Shown: positions 40,101 to 56,321, numbered from the stretch's first letter. The stretch is 64,000 nt of DNA from Syngnathus acus (GCF_901709675.1 NC_051105.1:308001-372000); one strand, 5' to 3'. Translations and numbers: made by a program. The notes: generated by a model from the sequence alone, not told the origin.

Positions 40101-40231
40101 CGGGCGAGGACCTGACCACCCTCATCATCGCCGGCGTGCGGGAAGAAGACGCCGGAACCTACACCCTCAAACTGTCCAACGAGCTGGGATGCGACACGGC
40201 CACCGTTCGCATCAGCATTCGATCCCTGTAA
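1..40231 (+). CDS. ttn: Titin, 3' portion (A-band C-zone to C-terminus), 5' incomplete
   Basis: Giant sarcomeric scaffold and molecular ruler of striated muscle. The frame is open from base 2, so the gene starts upstream. Exons read from splice signals: <1-13100, 13196-13492, 13623-14210, 14312-14614, 14699-14995, 15073-15360, 15455-15754, 15831-15982, 16078-16228, 16306-16605, 16695-18461, 18543-18836, 18911-19198, 19288-19587, 19658-19992, 20113-21844, 21934-22236, 22370-22681, 22792-23082, 23285-23584, 25209-25350, 25675-25838, 26362-26664, 26731-27012, 27093-27686, 27787-28077, 28175-28474, 28568-28870, 28947-29249, 29339-29607, 29675-29990, 30284-30589, 30696-30995, 31103-31678, 31769-32074, 32158-32540, 32631-32841, 32939-38893, 39260-39562, 39921-40231. 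Most junctions are phase 1, and all lengths keep one frame to the TAA at 40229-40231 (about 11,204 residues). I count about 34 Ig and 67 Fn3 domains plus one kinase. Fish have titin paralogues; which one this is cannot be decided here. Confidence 0.97.
23655..24993. mobile_element. Putative non-autonomous DNA transposon in a titin intron
   Basis: The 1.6-kb intron 23585-25208 is far larger than its neighbours. It contains imperfect terminal inverted repeats: GTATTGGCCCGGATATAAGAC near 23658 and its near-complement GTCTTATATTCCGGCCAATAC near 24969-24989. An AT-rich and then GC-rich interior lies between them and shows no transposase frame. The family was not identified. Short related A/T-rich motifs with 'aagac' occur just inside both ends. 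Confidence 0.6.
25085..25118. repeat. (CAGT)n microsatellite
   Basis: About eight CAGT units in the titin intron, upstream of the exon at 25209. Confidence 0.95.
25839..26361. other. Titin intron holding a second (CAGT)n array
   Basis: A 523-bp intron between exons 25675-25838 and 26362-26664. A (CAGT)n array with one imperfect unit occupies 26018-26084. I see no other structure. Confidence 0.85.
30640..30661. repeat. (GTT)n microsatellite
   Basis: Seven GTT units in the short titin intron 30590-30695. Confidence 0.9.
31103..33540 (+). other. ttn: Titin A164-A170 module (Ig-Ig-Fn-Fn-Ig-Ig-Fn) before the kinase
   Basis: After the last super-repeat the order changes to two Ig in one exon (31103-31678), Fn3 (31769-32074), Fn3 plus half an Ig (32158-32540), the second half of that Ig (32631-32841), then Ig and Fn3 at the start of the 32939 exon. 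This equals the mammalian A164-A170 order. By family knowledge, A168-A170 binds the ubiquitin ligases MuRF1/2 (TRIM63/TRIM55) beside the kinase. The Ig equivalent to A168 is interrupted by a 90-nt intron with no in-frame stop. The short acidic linker after the A170 Fn3 (about 33541-33600) leads directly into the kinase. Confidence 0.9.
33628..34560 (+). other. ttn: Titin kinase domain and regulatory tail
   Basis: Protein-kinase fold at the A-band/M-band border, equivalent to human TK; the human protein is regarded as a mechanosensing pseudokinase or weak kinase. Visible motifs: a degenerate glycine loop ARCQFG; ATP-site Lys in MAKF (33715-33717); the catalytic loop reads HFDIRPDN (HRD replaced by HFD, as in human); DMG at 34048-34056 where human has EFG; and APEYCAPE at 34105-34128 where human has two Tyr in a row. 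The domain ends near HPWLKMKM (about 34400). A basic helical tail resembling the human autoinhibitory tail follows (KVIRTLRHRRYYHSVVKR). Numbering against human TK relies on the conserved GQAR, whose Gln is human Gln150. Confidence 0.95.
34590..36990 (+). other. ttn: Titin M-band Ig domains M1-M4 and linker is2
   Basis: M1 lies at about 34590-34857 (HASAEEGGHVRFTC), M2 at about 34938-35225, M3 at about 35250-35530 and M4 at about 36711-36990. The linker between M3 and M4 (is2) is basic and Ser/Pro-rich. It contains blocks conserved with mammals such as RIRLSRWEQFYV, RRSLGDLSDEELL, RRRRSLSPTYIELMRPVSEL and SPTPERTRPRSPSP. By family knowledge M4 binds myomesin and is2 binds FHL2. From memory, the stretch between DEELL and RRRRSLSP is clearly shorter than in human. 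Confidence 0.9.
37384..38893 (+). other. ttn: Titin M5, expanded KSP linker and M6
   Basis: M5 lies at about 37384-37665 (AARFLTKPQSVTL, WMHEGKTI, EGSYTVIVENSAG). A linker of about 300 residues (37680-38570) is then built almost wholly of KSPEP/KSPxP units, followed by M6 at about 38563-38835 (VSWYCNGRRLSKSS, DQGEYTCEMTSEGG). The exon ends at 38893 with donor GGTGAGC. I count about 28 KSP motifs plus several KTP and RSP variants. By family knowledge these motifs are phosphorylated by proline-directed kinases in differentiating muscle. The linker is low-complexity at the DNA level, so length variation between individuals is plausible. Confidence 0.9.
38894..39259. other. ttn: Titin intron between M6 exon and Mex5-type exon
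   Basis: A 366-bp intron. I searched it by eye for the Ig domains M7-M9 expected here from mammalian titin and found no Ig-like coding segment. The frame of the upstream exon stays open to 39123 by chance and loses Ig character immediately after 38893. Confidence 0.8.
39260..39562 (+). other. ttn: Titin Mex5-type exon (is7 linker, Ser-rich)
   Basis: A 303-nt phase-1 exon between acceptor CAACAG and donor GGTAGG. It encodes a Ser/Met-rich linker including EMKFETMSMSSVSSMASES, which resembles the mammalian M-is7 segment. Mammalian Mex5 is, to my recollection, also 303 nt, is alternatively spliced and holds the calpain-3 (p94) binding site. As a symmetric exon it can be skipped without changing frame. 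Confidence 0.88.
39563..39920. other. ttn: Titin last intron
   Basis: A 358-bp intron with two A-tracts around 39740-39778. I see no other feature. Confidence 0.8.
39921..40231 (+). other. ttn: Titin last exon: Ig M10 and stop
   Basis: The acceptor is CGTTTCAG. A six-Ala run (GCC repeat) leads into the last Ig (EAVPEDISIEAGKVLTV ... ETGEDLTTLIIAGV) and the terminal IRSL-TAA, closely matching mammalian M10, which ends IRSI. By family knowledge M10 binds obscurin and OBSL1 at the M-band and is the hotspot for tibial muscular dystrophy variants. Confidence 0.95.
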
Positions 40232-41130
40232 AAAAGATGAAGACGATGAAGCGTCCCCGCCCAGCCACTTCCCTTTCCCCTTCAGGATTGGACTCCACTT
40301 GTAAATAGGAACTCTTTTTGTACCGACCGTGACAAAGTGGAGGATTACCACTCCATGTGTTTTCCAACGCCATGACACTTTTGCAGTGACGTGTACATAA
40401 TGTATATAGCCGCCGGATGTGACGGTTACGAGGAATGTGTGCTATGCATCATCGTTATTGATGACAGTTCATATGTTCAAGTGAAACGAGGAAACCAAAA
40501 TTGCCTTTAACAGGAGAAAGTTCCCGGAGCGGAGCGAATACCCTGCTAAAGGCACAAACTCCAAACCGCGCCTCGACGCAACTCGCGTCGATGTCTAAGA
40601 TTGCCTCGGCAGGTAGAGCGTCTCCCTGTCGACGACGTTTACTCGACCCTAGACTGGAAAAAAAAAAGACCAAAAAAAACAGCCCGCGTGAGCGAGGTCC
40701 CGAGCGCTCTTTGCGTCAACCCTCGCGTAAGCAGCGCCGACGGCTCTCGCGTCGCGACGGATGATGTCGTACCGCCGTTTTCGATGACACGCTCACAGTG
40801 CGAGCGGCCTGCACTCCCTGAGCACGTTTTTGCTTGTTTCTTTTTCTTTGGTTCTTTTCAACGGAGGCCTGCAGCGTGTTAGCGTGGAGAGAACGGGCCG
40901 GCTGGCCTGCGTGCCTGCCTGCCTGCCTGCCCATTGACCGACCTACAAAACGCCATCACGTGCGGCGGTGGTGGCGGTGGTGGCGGTGGTGGCGGTGGTG
41001 GCGGCGGTGGCGGCGGCGGCCCCCCGAGGGAGAACTTCCTCCTCTTCACTTTAGTGTGTGTTTGTTTTTCCGCAGCCTCCTGGAACTTGATTGATTGATT
41101 GAATAAAGCGTGATTGTCAGCACAGCAGCA
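40232..41130 (+). other. ttn: Titin 3' UTR
   Basis: Non-coding sequence after the TAA, up to a canonical AATAAA at 41102-41107. It includes an interrupted GGT/GGC trinucleotide run at about 40962-41022. I see no convincing coding potential. The true cleavage point is inferred to lie 10-30 nt after the AATAAA. Confidence 0.6.
41102..41107 (+). terminator. ttn: Polyadenylation signal AATAAA, probable titin 3' end
   Basis: First canonical hexamer downstream of the titin stop (870 nt away). It is followed by GT-rich sequence around 41136-41152 that could act as the downstream element. Confidence 0.6.
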
Positions 41131-41480
41131 CAGCTGTAGTGTGTGCGTGTGTCTTTTTTCAACGCCTGTCACGTGAGGAGGCTCCATTTTCATGGCCAGT
41201 GAACGATTATGGAAAACATCCCACAACGGCATCTTTTCAGGACATTTCAGGCTCTCCGCTGGCTTTTTGAAAGCTTTTTCAGCACCAATGTCCAAACGGT
41301 TCTGCTCGTAGCGCTATGTCATTGGTGACGTTTTGAATTTTTGGACCGGTCTGATTTTATTCAAATCCGTCCGGGGTCTATGTGCTCCAAGATTGGATGC
41401 GATGGGATTTTTTGCATTGCGACCGCTCTGAACATCCAGGTCAAGACGTATGCTGTGTGTGTGTGTGCGTGTGTGCGTGC

Positions 41481-41566
<86 letters not shown>

Positions 41567-42240
41567 GTGTGCGTGCGCGCGCGTGCGCGTGGGTGCGTGC
41601 GTGGGTGTGTGCGTGTGTGTGTGCGAGCGCGCCTGTGCACGATCCGATGCCTTCCTTCTGTTTGTGAAGCATGTAGTAACCAAAGCGTCCAGACGACGGC
41701 GCCAGGCGCACATCCAGGCATGCACACGTGCGCTCAAGACCAAGGAGCATGAAACTCATGGAGCAGGAGGCCTTATAAAGACAAAACATGCTGCTCACAC
41801 ACACACACACACACACAGTAAAAAGCTCAAGTCCACCCAAGAAGGGCATGAAGTGGAAATGTGTGTCTTTGTGCAGCCCTTGTGAGGACATTTCAAGATG
41901 AAGTGAAGAAGACACAGTGAGGACATTTTCAGACAAATTGAGGACAGAAAGACTTGAGTGGCCATGCTGCAAGATGCTGCACTTGCAAATCATGCGCACG
42001 ACATCCTGCACATTTGATTTGGAAAATTGTCTCGAAACAGGAAATACTTGCCCCCACCCTCACTTGCCCTCCCCCCACCCGCAGACAACGCACACATGCA
42101 CACACACACACACACACACACACACTTGGTCTGTTTATGAGCTTTTTGTTCAGTGTTTATAAGTATTTTACAGATTTGTTGAAAAGCCGTCTTCCTTTGA
42201 ATTTGGGGCGGGGCGGGATGGGGGGGGGGGGGGGGTCATT
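41131..42240. other. Titin-mylk intergenic spacer with dinucleotide arrays
   Basis: No gene is seen. The spacer holds a long (GT)n/(GTGC)n array at about 41452-41632, (CA)n at 41797-41818, (CA)n at 42097-42124 and a G-run at 42220-42235. Frames through these arrays are low-complexity artefacts. Confidence 0.85.
41452..41632. repeat. Long (GT)n / (GTGC)n microsatellite
   Basis: An almost uninterrupted alternating purine-pyrimidine tract of about 180 bp, a potential Z-DNA former, between titin and mylk. Confidence 0.95.
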
Positions 42241-42283
42241 TCCTGGACGTGTGTTTGTGCGAGTGTGTCCTGGCTGCTCTTGA

Positions 42284-42293
42284 CCATATAAGG
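42284..42293. promoter_or_regulatory. CArG box (SRF site) upstream of mylk
   Basis: CCATATAAGG is a perfect match to CC(A/T)6GG. It lies 1.28 kb upstream of the mylk ATG. SRF/myocardin control through CArG boxes is established for smooth-muscle MLCK and telokin promoters. The site could also serve the downstream end of the titin locus, and its core resembles a TATA element. Function is inferred. Confidence 0.55.
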
Positions 42294-42824
42294 AGTTTGG
42301 GTTTCCTTTTCACTCCGTCGTCTGACACAGAGCCCGGTCCTTGTGTGCGCGCGCGTGCCTGTTTAACGGGATGTTCTGTTTGGATGAGTGTGCGCACTTG
42401 CCGCGGGATTGGCCGCCGCCTCCGGCAGCCGATTGGCCCGGGGGCTTCCTCACGTCCAATCGGCGTGACGTACGTCCAGTCTGTCACACATACTGACTGA
42501 AGTCCGTTTGCTTGTTTTCATGTGCTGGCTTCTTTTTCCAGCCTGCGCCTCCCCTATCCATCATGCCGCCCCCCTAAAGCCTGCTAATCTGACCATCGAG
42601 CGGTCGGTCTCTTCCGAGGCTTCCCTTCAGCCCCCTCTTCAGGTGTGCCGTGAGATCACTGTCACCTTTGATTGACGCGGGCCCTGAAAAGAGCACCAGA
42701 CCACTTCCTGCCCAGTGCGGCGTTCCGTGGGAACGCGGAAAAGGCCGTGGCAAGTCGGTTTTACCGGTCTTCAGACTCCATGACCTTATTTGGCCACGCC
42801 GCTCACTTGATGTGATGTAAGACA

Positions 42825-42855
<31 letters not shown>

Positions 42856-42859
42856 ACAC

Positions 42860-43564
42860 CCGCTCCCCCCTCCCCTCGGCGCCCCAGATGCAGGGGGCGG
42901 GGGGCAGCGCTACTCTTCCAGGACAGGGGCTTTAACCCAGCTGTTTACTCTCCCGTTCGCTCCATCCGCCAAGGAGGAGGAGGAGGCGGCAGAGTCAGTC
43001 CACGGTGGCAGAAGGCCTGACGGGTAGCACGAGCACCTGAACACCAACCAGAAGAAAGAAAAAGGAGAAGAACAAGGACTAGGAGAGCAAAAGTGGCACA
43101 AAGCCAATGCGGCCAGCCAGGAGGAAACAAGAAGAAGAAAAAAACGAAGAAGGAGGCGCGTGGGGGCAGGCGGGAGAAGGAGAACCAGGGAGGACACATG
43201 CTGGCAAAGTGAGCCACACCTGAAACCAACCACACCAGGGACTCGGAGAAGTGGAAGCGGAAGAAGACGGACAAGCCGGTGGCAGCGAGCCAAACAGGGA
43301 GGGAGGGAGGGAGGGAGGGAGGGAGGGTGGAAAAAAGCAAAAGGAGCCAGCAGAAACAAATTAGAAGAAGGCTCAATCCGCCACCATTGGCCACAAGCCA
43401 AGCCAGAGACGGAAGAAACACCTGAACAAGCAGCAGGAGGCCAAGCTGGGAGCAGGAGAAGGAGGAGCTCAGGAGGCGCACCACAAGGCTGCGGGGAGCA
43501 GCTCCACGCCCGCCCACCGAGCGGCGAGGAGACGGACAAGGAGGGAGCGTGCCGCCTGACCGCC
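42860..43564 (+). other. mylk: Probable mylk promoter and purine-rich 5' UTR
   Basis: A C-run with (CA)n at 42825-42859 is followed by GGAGGAGGAG runs and (GGGA)n at 43296-43327. The tract leads without an intron signal into a good Kozak context (CCGCCATGG) at 43565. The transcription start was not located. Confidence 0.5.
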
Positions 43565-50636
<7,072 letters not shown>

Positions 50637-51430
50637 GCTTCACAACCTCCGGACTCTGGTGGGGGAGGAGCCACTCAGGCCGGAAGTGGTGCACTCCTCC
50701 AGCCTCTCCGTCAGTACAGTCACCTTGATTATTTATAACCTCAGGCTGCGGCACGTGCGTGTGTGCGCGAAAGCCTTCGAGCCGTCCCGACGCTGCCGAC
50801 TTTTCCTTTAGCTGCCTTTTTGCTGTGTTCGCGTGCCTTCGCCACATCCTCGGGATGACGTCATCACGGTGTGGCTCTGATGATGTCATCATGATGTCAA
50901 TAAGATGAGGACATTAGGGCTACGGATCATTGTTTTCTTCCACTAATGTGTCAATCAAAGCAAAACCAAATATAAAGTGAGGACGTGACGTCCGCTTTGT
51001 AGTAAGTCAGCCAAATTGAAAGCGGGTACGCGCGCCTTTACCATTGAGAGGTTAACTCTCCAAATATTGGCACCGTTTGGAGTTAAGCAAGGTCTCGAAA
51101 CGGTGATCAGAAGATTTGGCAATCACTTAGCGGGTTGAGGTGCGTGCGGATGTCTCCCCGATGCAGGTGACGGTGGCCGCCTTGTCGCTGGTCCGTGTGA
51201 CCCAAACGTGGACCTCGCCGCCACCGCCGCCTCACTTTCTTTTAGCACACTCGACACGCCACTCAAACGTTTGCGCACTTTGATTTGATTTCACGTTGAC
51301 GTTTGTCCTACCGTCAGTTGTGTTCCAAGAAGGTTTGTACAATTCTATAGCGAGTTTGACACGTACGACAAGAGAGCACAGGTGTACTTTCTCACATGCA
51401 GCCAATTAAAGAATCACCCCAAAACATTGT
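50637..51430 (+). other. mylk: mylk 3' UTR (extent uncertain)
   Basis: Non-coding sequence after the TGA. A variant polyadenylation hexamer ATTAAA at 51405-51410 is the best candidate end, followed by GT/T-rich sequence. No canonical AATAAA was found in this interval. Confidence 0.4.
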
Positions 51431-51509
51431 TTGTCCCTCTGTTTTTGGACACAGACAGTGGTGGGTGGGCTTTTTCTTCTCTTCTTTTATTAAGAAGAAA
51501 AAAAGAAAA

Positions 51510-51575
51510 AAAAGCCTTTTTACACATGGTCATTTTTTTGTGAAAAAAGCCTTACCATACAACTTTGTTGAGTTA
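51510..51575. repeat. Isolated copy of a GTCATTTTT/AAAAAGCC repeat unit
   Basis: AAAAAAGCC ... ACATGGTCATTTTT followed by AAAAAAGCCTTACCATACA. It is related to the three-unit array at 53225-53350. Confidence 0.6.
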
Positions 51576-51720
51576 TATCTTGTTTATTTTTTGCCTTTTG
51601 ATGAATTGTATTTGTATGACACAAACTGTTAATGGTCTCAGCGAAGACACCTGTGTTCATTGCGTGTTAAATGAAGACACCTGTGTTGCGTAAGAGGGCG
51701 AGCCAGCCCTCCTGCACATT

Positions 51721-51751
<31 letters not shown>

Positions 51752-51805
51752 CAACAACAACAGCAGCAGCAACAACAACAACCGCAGCAACAACAACAGC
51801 AGCAA
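51721..51805. repeat. CAG/CAA trinucleotide tract
   Basis: About 28 mixed CAG, CAA and one CCG triplets. It would read as polyglutamine on the plus strand but is not embedded in any recognisable gene, so I treat it as intergenic. Confidence 0.9.
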
Positions 51806-53224
51806 GTGAGTGGTTGTGTCAACGGAGTTGATGGTCCTCCTCGCCTTTATTTATTCTATTGTTGGATTTTTGGTCCACAATTTAGGGAGCGCGCTATCTG
51901 CGCCTCACGGCAAAAGCCATTGCCAATCACCTGTTATCCAATTTACTCAGCGCGTGCTCGTTTGATTTCTTCAGATTTAGGAAAATGCTAAGACACTGAA
52001 GCAGAAATTAGACTTCCACAGGTTGCTTGAGTTCAATCACAATTCTTGTTAAGAAAGCTCTGTTTTCAGGAAAGTCCAATACGGCGCTGGGCCTTTCGTG
52101 CGACCATGCTCAAGAGCAGAAAGTCTCCATTCAGAAAAGGCAACGTTCAAGGTTCTTTGCTCAGCTTGTATTCAGTTGCACATGGCGGTGTGGGCCGAGT
52201 TTGATGGCTGATGAGTCTTTGGGGTGGGGCAAGTTCGCAGGAGAGTTTGATCCCATGGGAGTGGGTGCTGGTTCGGTGAGATCTGGTTCCGTGCGGTTGG
52301 GTGCTGATTATGGGCGATTCCATGTGTGTGGGTGGGGGCTGTTCTTTTCCTTTCCGTCTTTCAGCCTTGACGATCAGCTTTGGCTGGCCGGGTTCTTGGC
52401 TGTCTCCCTCTGGCACCTCTATCCGTTATATCTCCAAGTGTCCTTCCTGTAAACCATCCTTGCACATACATCCACTTCGCCCACTGTCGCACACCGCCCA
52501 TTCATCATTCTTTCCATTTTGTCCTTTTCTACGGTATTATGTGAGCTTTTGGCTGACATCATCAATTTATTCATGTTCCCTGACGATGCAAAGTTTGTAC
52601 TCACCACTTACCATGTTTTTGTTTGTTTGTTCTTTTGATACTCCATGTACTTGCTTACCTCATCATATTCTTAGTTTAATCATGCTTCCAACCATATCTT
52701 TTCTTTGTTAGGCAAAATACGTATTTCCCTCTGTCCAGAACGTTCAGTAGTCATCGAAAACTGCCGTCTAGCATTAGTCAAAACATCAGATACAATCAAG
52801 TACTGAACATTTTTAGACGACTTTGGCAGTGTCTGTGATTTAGAAAATCATCAGGCATGCATTAAACAGTTCCTTAAGGGTCATTAAGCTATTTAAGCAA
52901 TATATCAAAAAACAGTTATTTCAAAGTGCTCAGAAATACATATCAGATCATAGTTATAAAAAAAAAAAACTATCAAAAATGTCTAGTTATGTCTTCTTTA
53001 TTGATTTGGTGTGTAGGTATAACTGTATGCTTAAAAAGTTTCTTTGATTGATTTAATATGTGAATATACTTGTCTGCTTATGTACTTTATTCAATGACGT
53101 TTGAGCATATCTGTTTTTGTAGCTAGGCAGGACTTTTTGTATTTCTACCCCATTCCTTCACTATCCGCTGAGTTGGGTGCAGTTGCAAGGCTTTCAAACT
53201 GCTGCCATGTCTTACATGCATGGT
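51806..53224. other. mylk-znf385b intergenic region
   Basis: No gene recognised. The sequence is T-rich. The longest frames (e.g. 52301-52711, plus strand) have no family resemblance and no splice context. Confidence 0.6.
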
Positions 53225-53350
53225 TCTTTTTTTTTTTTTTACTAAAAAAAGCCTTACATGGTCATTTTCTTCCGACAAAGAAGCCTTACTATACACGGTC
53301 ATTTTTAGTTATGAAAAAAAGCCTCGCCATACATGGTCATTTTTCTCCTC
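53225..53350. repeat. Three tandem units of about 44 bp
   Basis: Units share the pattern AAAAAAGCC-(T/C)-ACATGGTCATTTT. Copies begin near 53243, 53279 and 53316. They are moderately diverged. Confidence 0.75.
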
Positions 53351-53483
53351 AAAATTTCATTTCGACAAATGAGGCGTACTATTCCTTTTTTGAATGTATT
53401 CCTTTTAAGTTGTTGCATTTATAATTAGTCAAAAAAAGAGAGGGCTAGAAAGAGATTTGCATTTTGCAATCGAGGTCACAAAA

Positions 53484-53489
53484 TTTATT
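53484..53489 (-). terminator. znf385b: Polyadenylation signal for znf385b (AATAAA on minus strand)
   Basis: TTTATT on the plus strand, 359 bp beyond the znf385b stop. This predicts a 3' UTR of about 370-380 nt covering 53470-53847. Confidence 0.6.
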
Positions 53490-53847
53490 ACAACAATATC
53501 TGAACAGCACAATGAGTCCCGTGCGCCGATTGGACAAAACTTTCAAGGCCGCGCCAGCGCGGAGCGGAGTTGATGTCAGCATCGCAACAACGTGAACGAG
53601 GATCTGACCACGAAACAAACACGACGGGGCCACGCGGCCCACCGTCCACTTGCACATCTTTGGCCCGTTGAGCAGGGGAGGGTCACTCGGACGTCGGAAC
53701 CGTCCCGGATATTCTCTTCATGTTGCGGAGGCGTGTCGAGTCGCCAGTTCGAGGCCAGCCGTGGGCGTGGGTGCGTGCGTGCGTGCGTGCCTGCCTGCCT
53801 GCCTGCCCGTCTGTCTGTCGATCCCGTTGCCCTGGTCACAGCTCGCT

Positions 53848-56194
53848 TCAGTAGGGCGAGAAGAGGGCGGAGCTCTGGTTGGCTCGAATTGGTCCAGGCG
53901 CAGGATGGGCCAAGGGGGGGGTCAGGTTGGCGTCGGAGGAGCTTTGCAGCGGCGAGGACCAATCAGAGGTCGTGGTCACCTCCTAACAGGAAACAAAGGC
54001 GACAAAAAGCGATGCTAAGATAGGAGGTCGACGGAGCTTTTGCTCACGACAAGCCACGTGAGCCGCCGCCAAAGCGGAGGGTGACGAGGACGAGACTGAC
54101 CGCGCGTTGACTTTTGTTGAATCTGGGCTTGCTCGGCTTCCCCGCCAGGCGGTCTTTGTGCCTCCGGCTAGACACGTGCTACGACCACAACAAGGAGACG
54201 GAACAGAGTCAGGCGCCGGCCCGAGACGGCCACGCGCTCCGTCTGTCACCTGCTTGAATTGAGTCTCAGAGTTGGCGTGGATGTCGCAGGTCTGGCAGCG
54301 GAAGGTCTCGTTTGCGGGCGGGGCGGCGGGAACCGACGTGTGCGCCGCGCCGCGAGCGTCCAACGCGCTCTTGTGCTTGGCGCCTGCACGCCCGTATGCA
54401 AAAGAAAAAAAGCTTTTTAAAGCCTCACTGGTCAAAAAGCCACAGCGCTTACCCAAATTGTGGGCCTCCAGCTGCGTGAGCGAGTTGACGGCCACTTTGC
54501 AGAGCAAACAGTAGAGCCGCTTCTCGGGCCGCTCCGCCTCGCCTGCGACGGACGGGCACAGCGGGAGAGCGAGTTCAAAACTGTTCGGTGCCAATTGTTG
54601 AGATGAAATCACGGGAAGGAAAACGCGTGAGACGGGGGGCGCCGCTCAAGTAGCGCAAACAGACTGAGCGCCAGGAAGCGACGGCTCCCGAAAGACAGCG
54701 AGCCGGCCGTGGCCAAGAACCGGCCAAAGAATAACAAACCTGCGTTGCTGTCGGCTGCCGTGGAGCGGGCGGGCCCTGTGTCGCAGGAGCTGCCGTCTTT
54801 GGCATCCTCTGTGCAGCGCTGCATCTTCAGCTTCTTGGCGTGGCGGCCGCCCCGGTAGTGCGCCTCTGCCTGCGACTGCGCAAACGGTTGTCAACGGCAA
54901 CGGCGGCAACGGCGGCAACGGCGGCAAGGCCTCACTCACATCAGAGTTGAACGTGAGACGGCAGACGCCGCAGTCGACCGGCCGCTTCCTCCTCGCCTTG
55001 GCCGCGCCTCGGCGGACCCCAAACGCGTGCTTGATCACCGCCTTGTGCACCGGGTCCATCTGTGTCGACATACGAAAACAAAACACCGTTAACCGACAGC
55101 CCGTAAACATTAGTTGTCGAGTGTACCACGGGCAACGTTTGGACGCACCGTGCTGAAATGCGGGTAGACGGGAGCCGCTGGGATAGCCGCTGGGATAGCC
55201 GCTGGGATAGCCGCTGGGATAGCCGCTGGGATAGCCGCTGGGATAGCCGCTGGGATAGCCGCTGGGATAGCCGCTGGGATAGCCGCTGGGATCGCCCCTG
55301 GGATCGCCCCTGGGATCGCCCCTGGGATCGCCGCTGGGATAGCCGCTGGGATAGCCGCTGGGATAGCCGCTGGGATAGCCGCCGGCAGAGCTGCGCCGTC
55401 GCTGTTGACGGCAAACTGCGGGTAAGGTTTCATCGTGATTCCGCCCGGTCCTCCGGCGCCACCGAGCAGGCCCGGCAGGGCGGCGGCCAGCGTGGTGCAC
55501 ATGTGTCCTGACGAATACAAAGAAAGCAGAGTTTGCTGAAATTCTTTTAGTAGATGACTTTGACAGGTCCATTTGCTTTGCTTTGCTTTCCAGTCAAACC
55601 CAGCACATAAAAACGTGAAGCTGCTCTTGTCAAAGTGTGGAATTTCTTTCTCGCGTCAAAACATGAGACTTACGTGAGTTGTTTACGCGATGGTGACGTA
55701 GGGTAGGACAAGAGAGTCAAATTGATTCGAAAGCGGCCTTTCCATTTCTCACACGCCCCTTTTCAACCGGCCTCGACCCAGTGACGTGTTTTGCACAGAC
55801 GTGACCATACATTTGGCGACATTGCGACCCAAATCTTCGTCCAAAATGGGCTTCTCGTACGCCATCGGCCACGGAGGCGACAGCACCCTACCTGGCTTGC
55901 TAGCGACCGGCCGCGGTTGTTTCGTCCCAGCCACGACGGTGTGGCCCTTTCAATAATTTGCTTGCTCGCTCGCTCGCTCGCTTGCTTACCTTCGTGTGCC
56001 GGGCAACAGCATACTCCCTCGGGCCTGTTCGGCTTCCACGGCCCTCGCTGGAAGCCGAACTCTTTGGCAAAGCGCTGCAAGTTCACGTCGCTGCTGTTGT
56101 AGCCGCTCGCTGCGGCGCCGGGTAGCGCTGAGTAATGGTCACTGTGATGTTCGCCGTATTGCACGTTGCACGGTAGCTCGGTTGCGCTGCTCAT
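53848..56194 (-). CDS. znf385b: Zinc finger protein 385B-like, three matrin-type C2H2 fingers
   Basis: Exons in transcript order: 56194-55990, 55507-55149, 55059-54940, 54875-54740, 54542-54453, 54383-54250, 54178-54101, 53982-53848 (1257 nt, 418 aa, TGA). Every intron has GT/AG ends on the minus strand and phases match. The fingers are U1/matrin type, each split by an intron: CGVCRLTFNSD/SQAEAHYRGGRH (about 217-245), LYCLLCKVAVNSLTQLEAHN/AKHK (283-308), FRCQTCDIHANSETQFKQ/HVSSRRHKD (329-356). The MDPVHKAVIKHAFGV block and terminal GPIRA...SALFSPY are ZNF385-family signatures. The family binds dsRNA/DNA and acts in p53-linked apoptosis. The B assignment rests on synteny with ttn and cwc22. 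The start ATG is uncertain: in-frame ATGs also lie at 56239 and 56260, and a possible acceptor lies just before 56194. An N-terminal finger of longer mammalian isoforms was not found. Confidence 0.88.
55172..55385 (-). repeat. znf385b: 12-bp coding minisatellite in znf385b (Ala-Ala-Ile-Pro repeats)
   Basis: About 18 copies of a 12-bp unit (GGGATAGCCGCT on the plus strand, with a GGGATCGCCCCT variant in the middle). In the gene's frame the unit encodes AAIP/GAIP. Another minus-strand frame stays open as GYPS repeats, which is a by-product of the repeat. The 12-bp unit preserves the reading frame at any copy number. Confidence 0.95.
55508..55989. other. znf385b: znf385b intron
   Basis: A 482-bp intron. 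Apart from a (GCTC/GCTT)n run at about 55957-55987, I see nothing in it. Confidence 0.7.
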
Positions 56195-56321
56195 CCTTCT
56201 GGGGATCTTGAAACTAACTCTGCCGTTATAGCTTCTCATTCTTCTGCTGACCGAGCACAAGTGCTCACTGTTTGCCGGCGGCCGTTTGGTTCCCGCTGTT
56301 GGAGGCAGAATCGGAAGTGAG

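Noticed and set aside
1-40231. Long open frames on the minus strand and in other plus frames within titin exons
   Set aside because: They mirror the repetitive, GC-balanced titin coding sequence, lack family resemblance and splice context, and recur at equivalent positions of each super-repeat.
41314-42011. Frames of TH/VC repeats on both strands
   Set aside because: They are translations of the (GT)n/(CA)n microsatellite.
43160-43564. Plus-strand frame extending the mylk protein upstream of 43565
   Set aside because: The frame is open only through purine-rich 5' sequence (GGGAGGGA runs). The ATG at 43565 has a strong Kozak context and matches the known MDF start of short MLCK.
51721-51990. 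Polyglutamine protein encoded at 51671-51991
   Set aside because: The frame has no recognisable domain or exon context. The Gln run is a CAG/CAA microsatellite in intergenic sequence.
52301-52711. Possible novel 136-codon plus-strand gene
   Set aside because: It has T-rich composition, no start context, no domain, no splice continuation and no polyadenylation context.
55172-55385. Regular 12-bp direct repeats as a CRISPR array
   Set aside because: There are no unique spacers. The tract is a coding minisatellite within a vertebrate exon.
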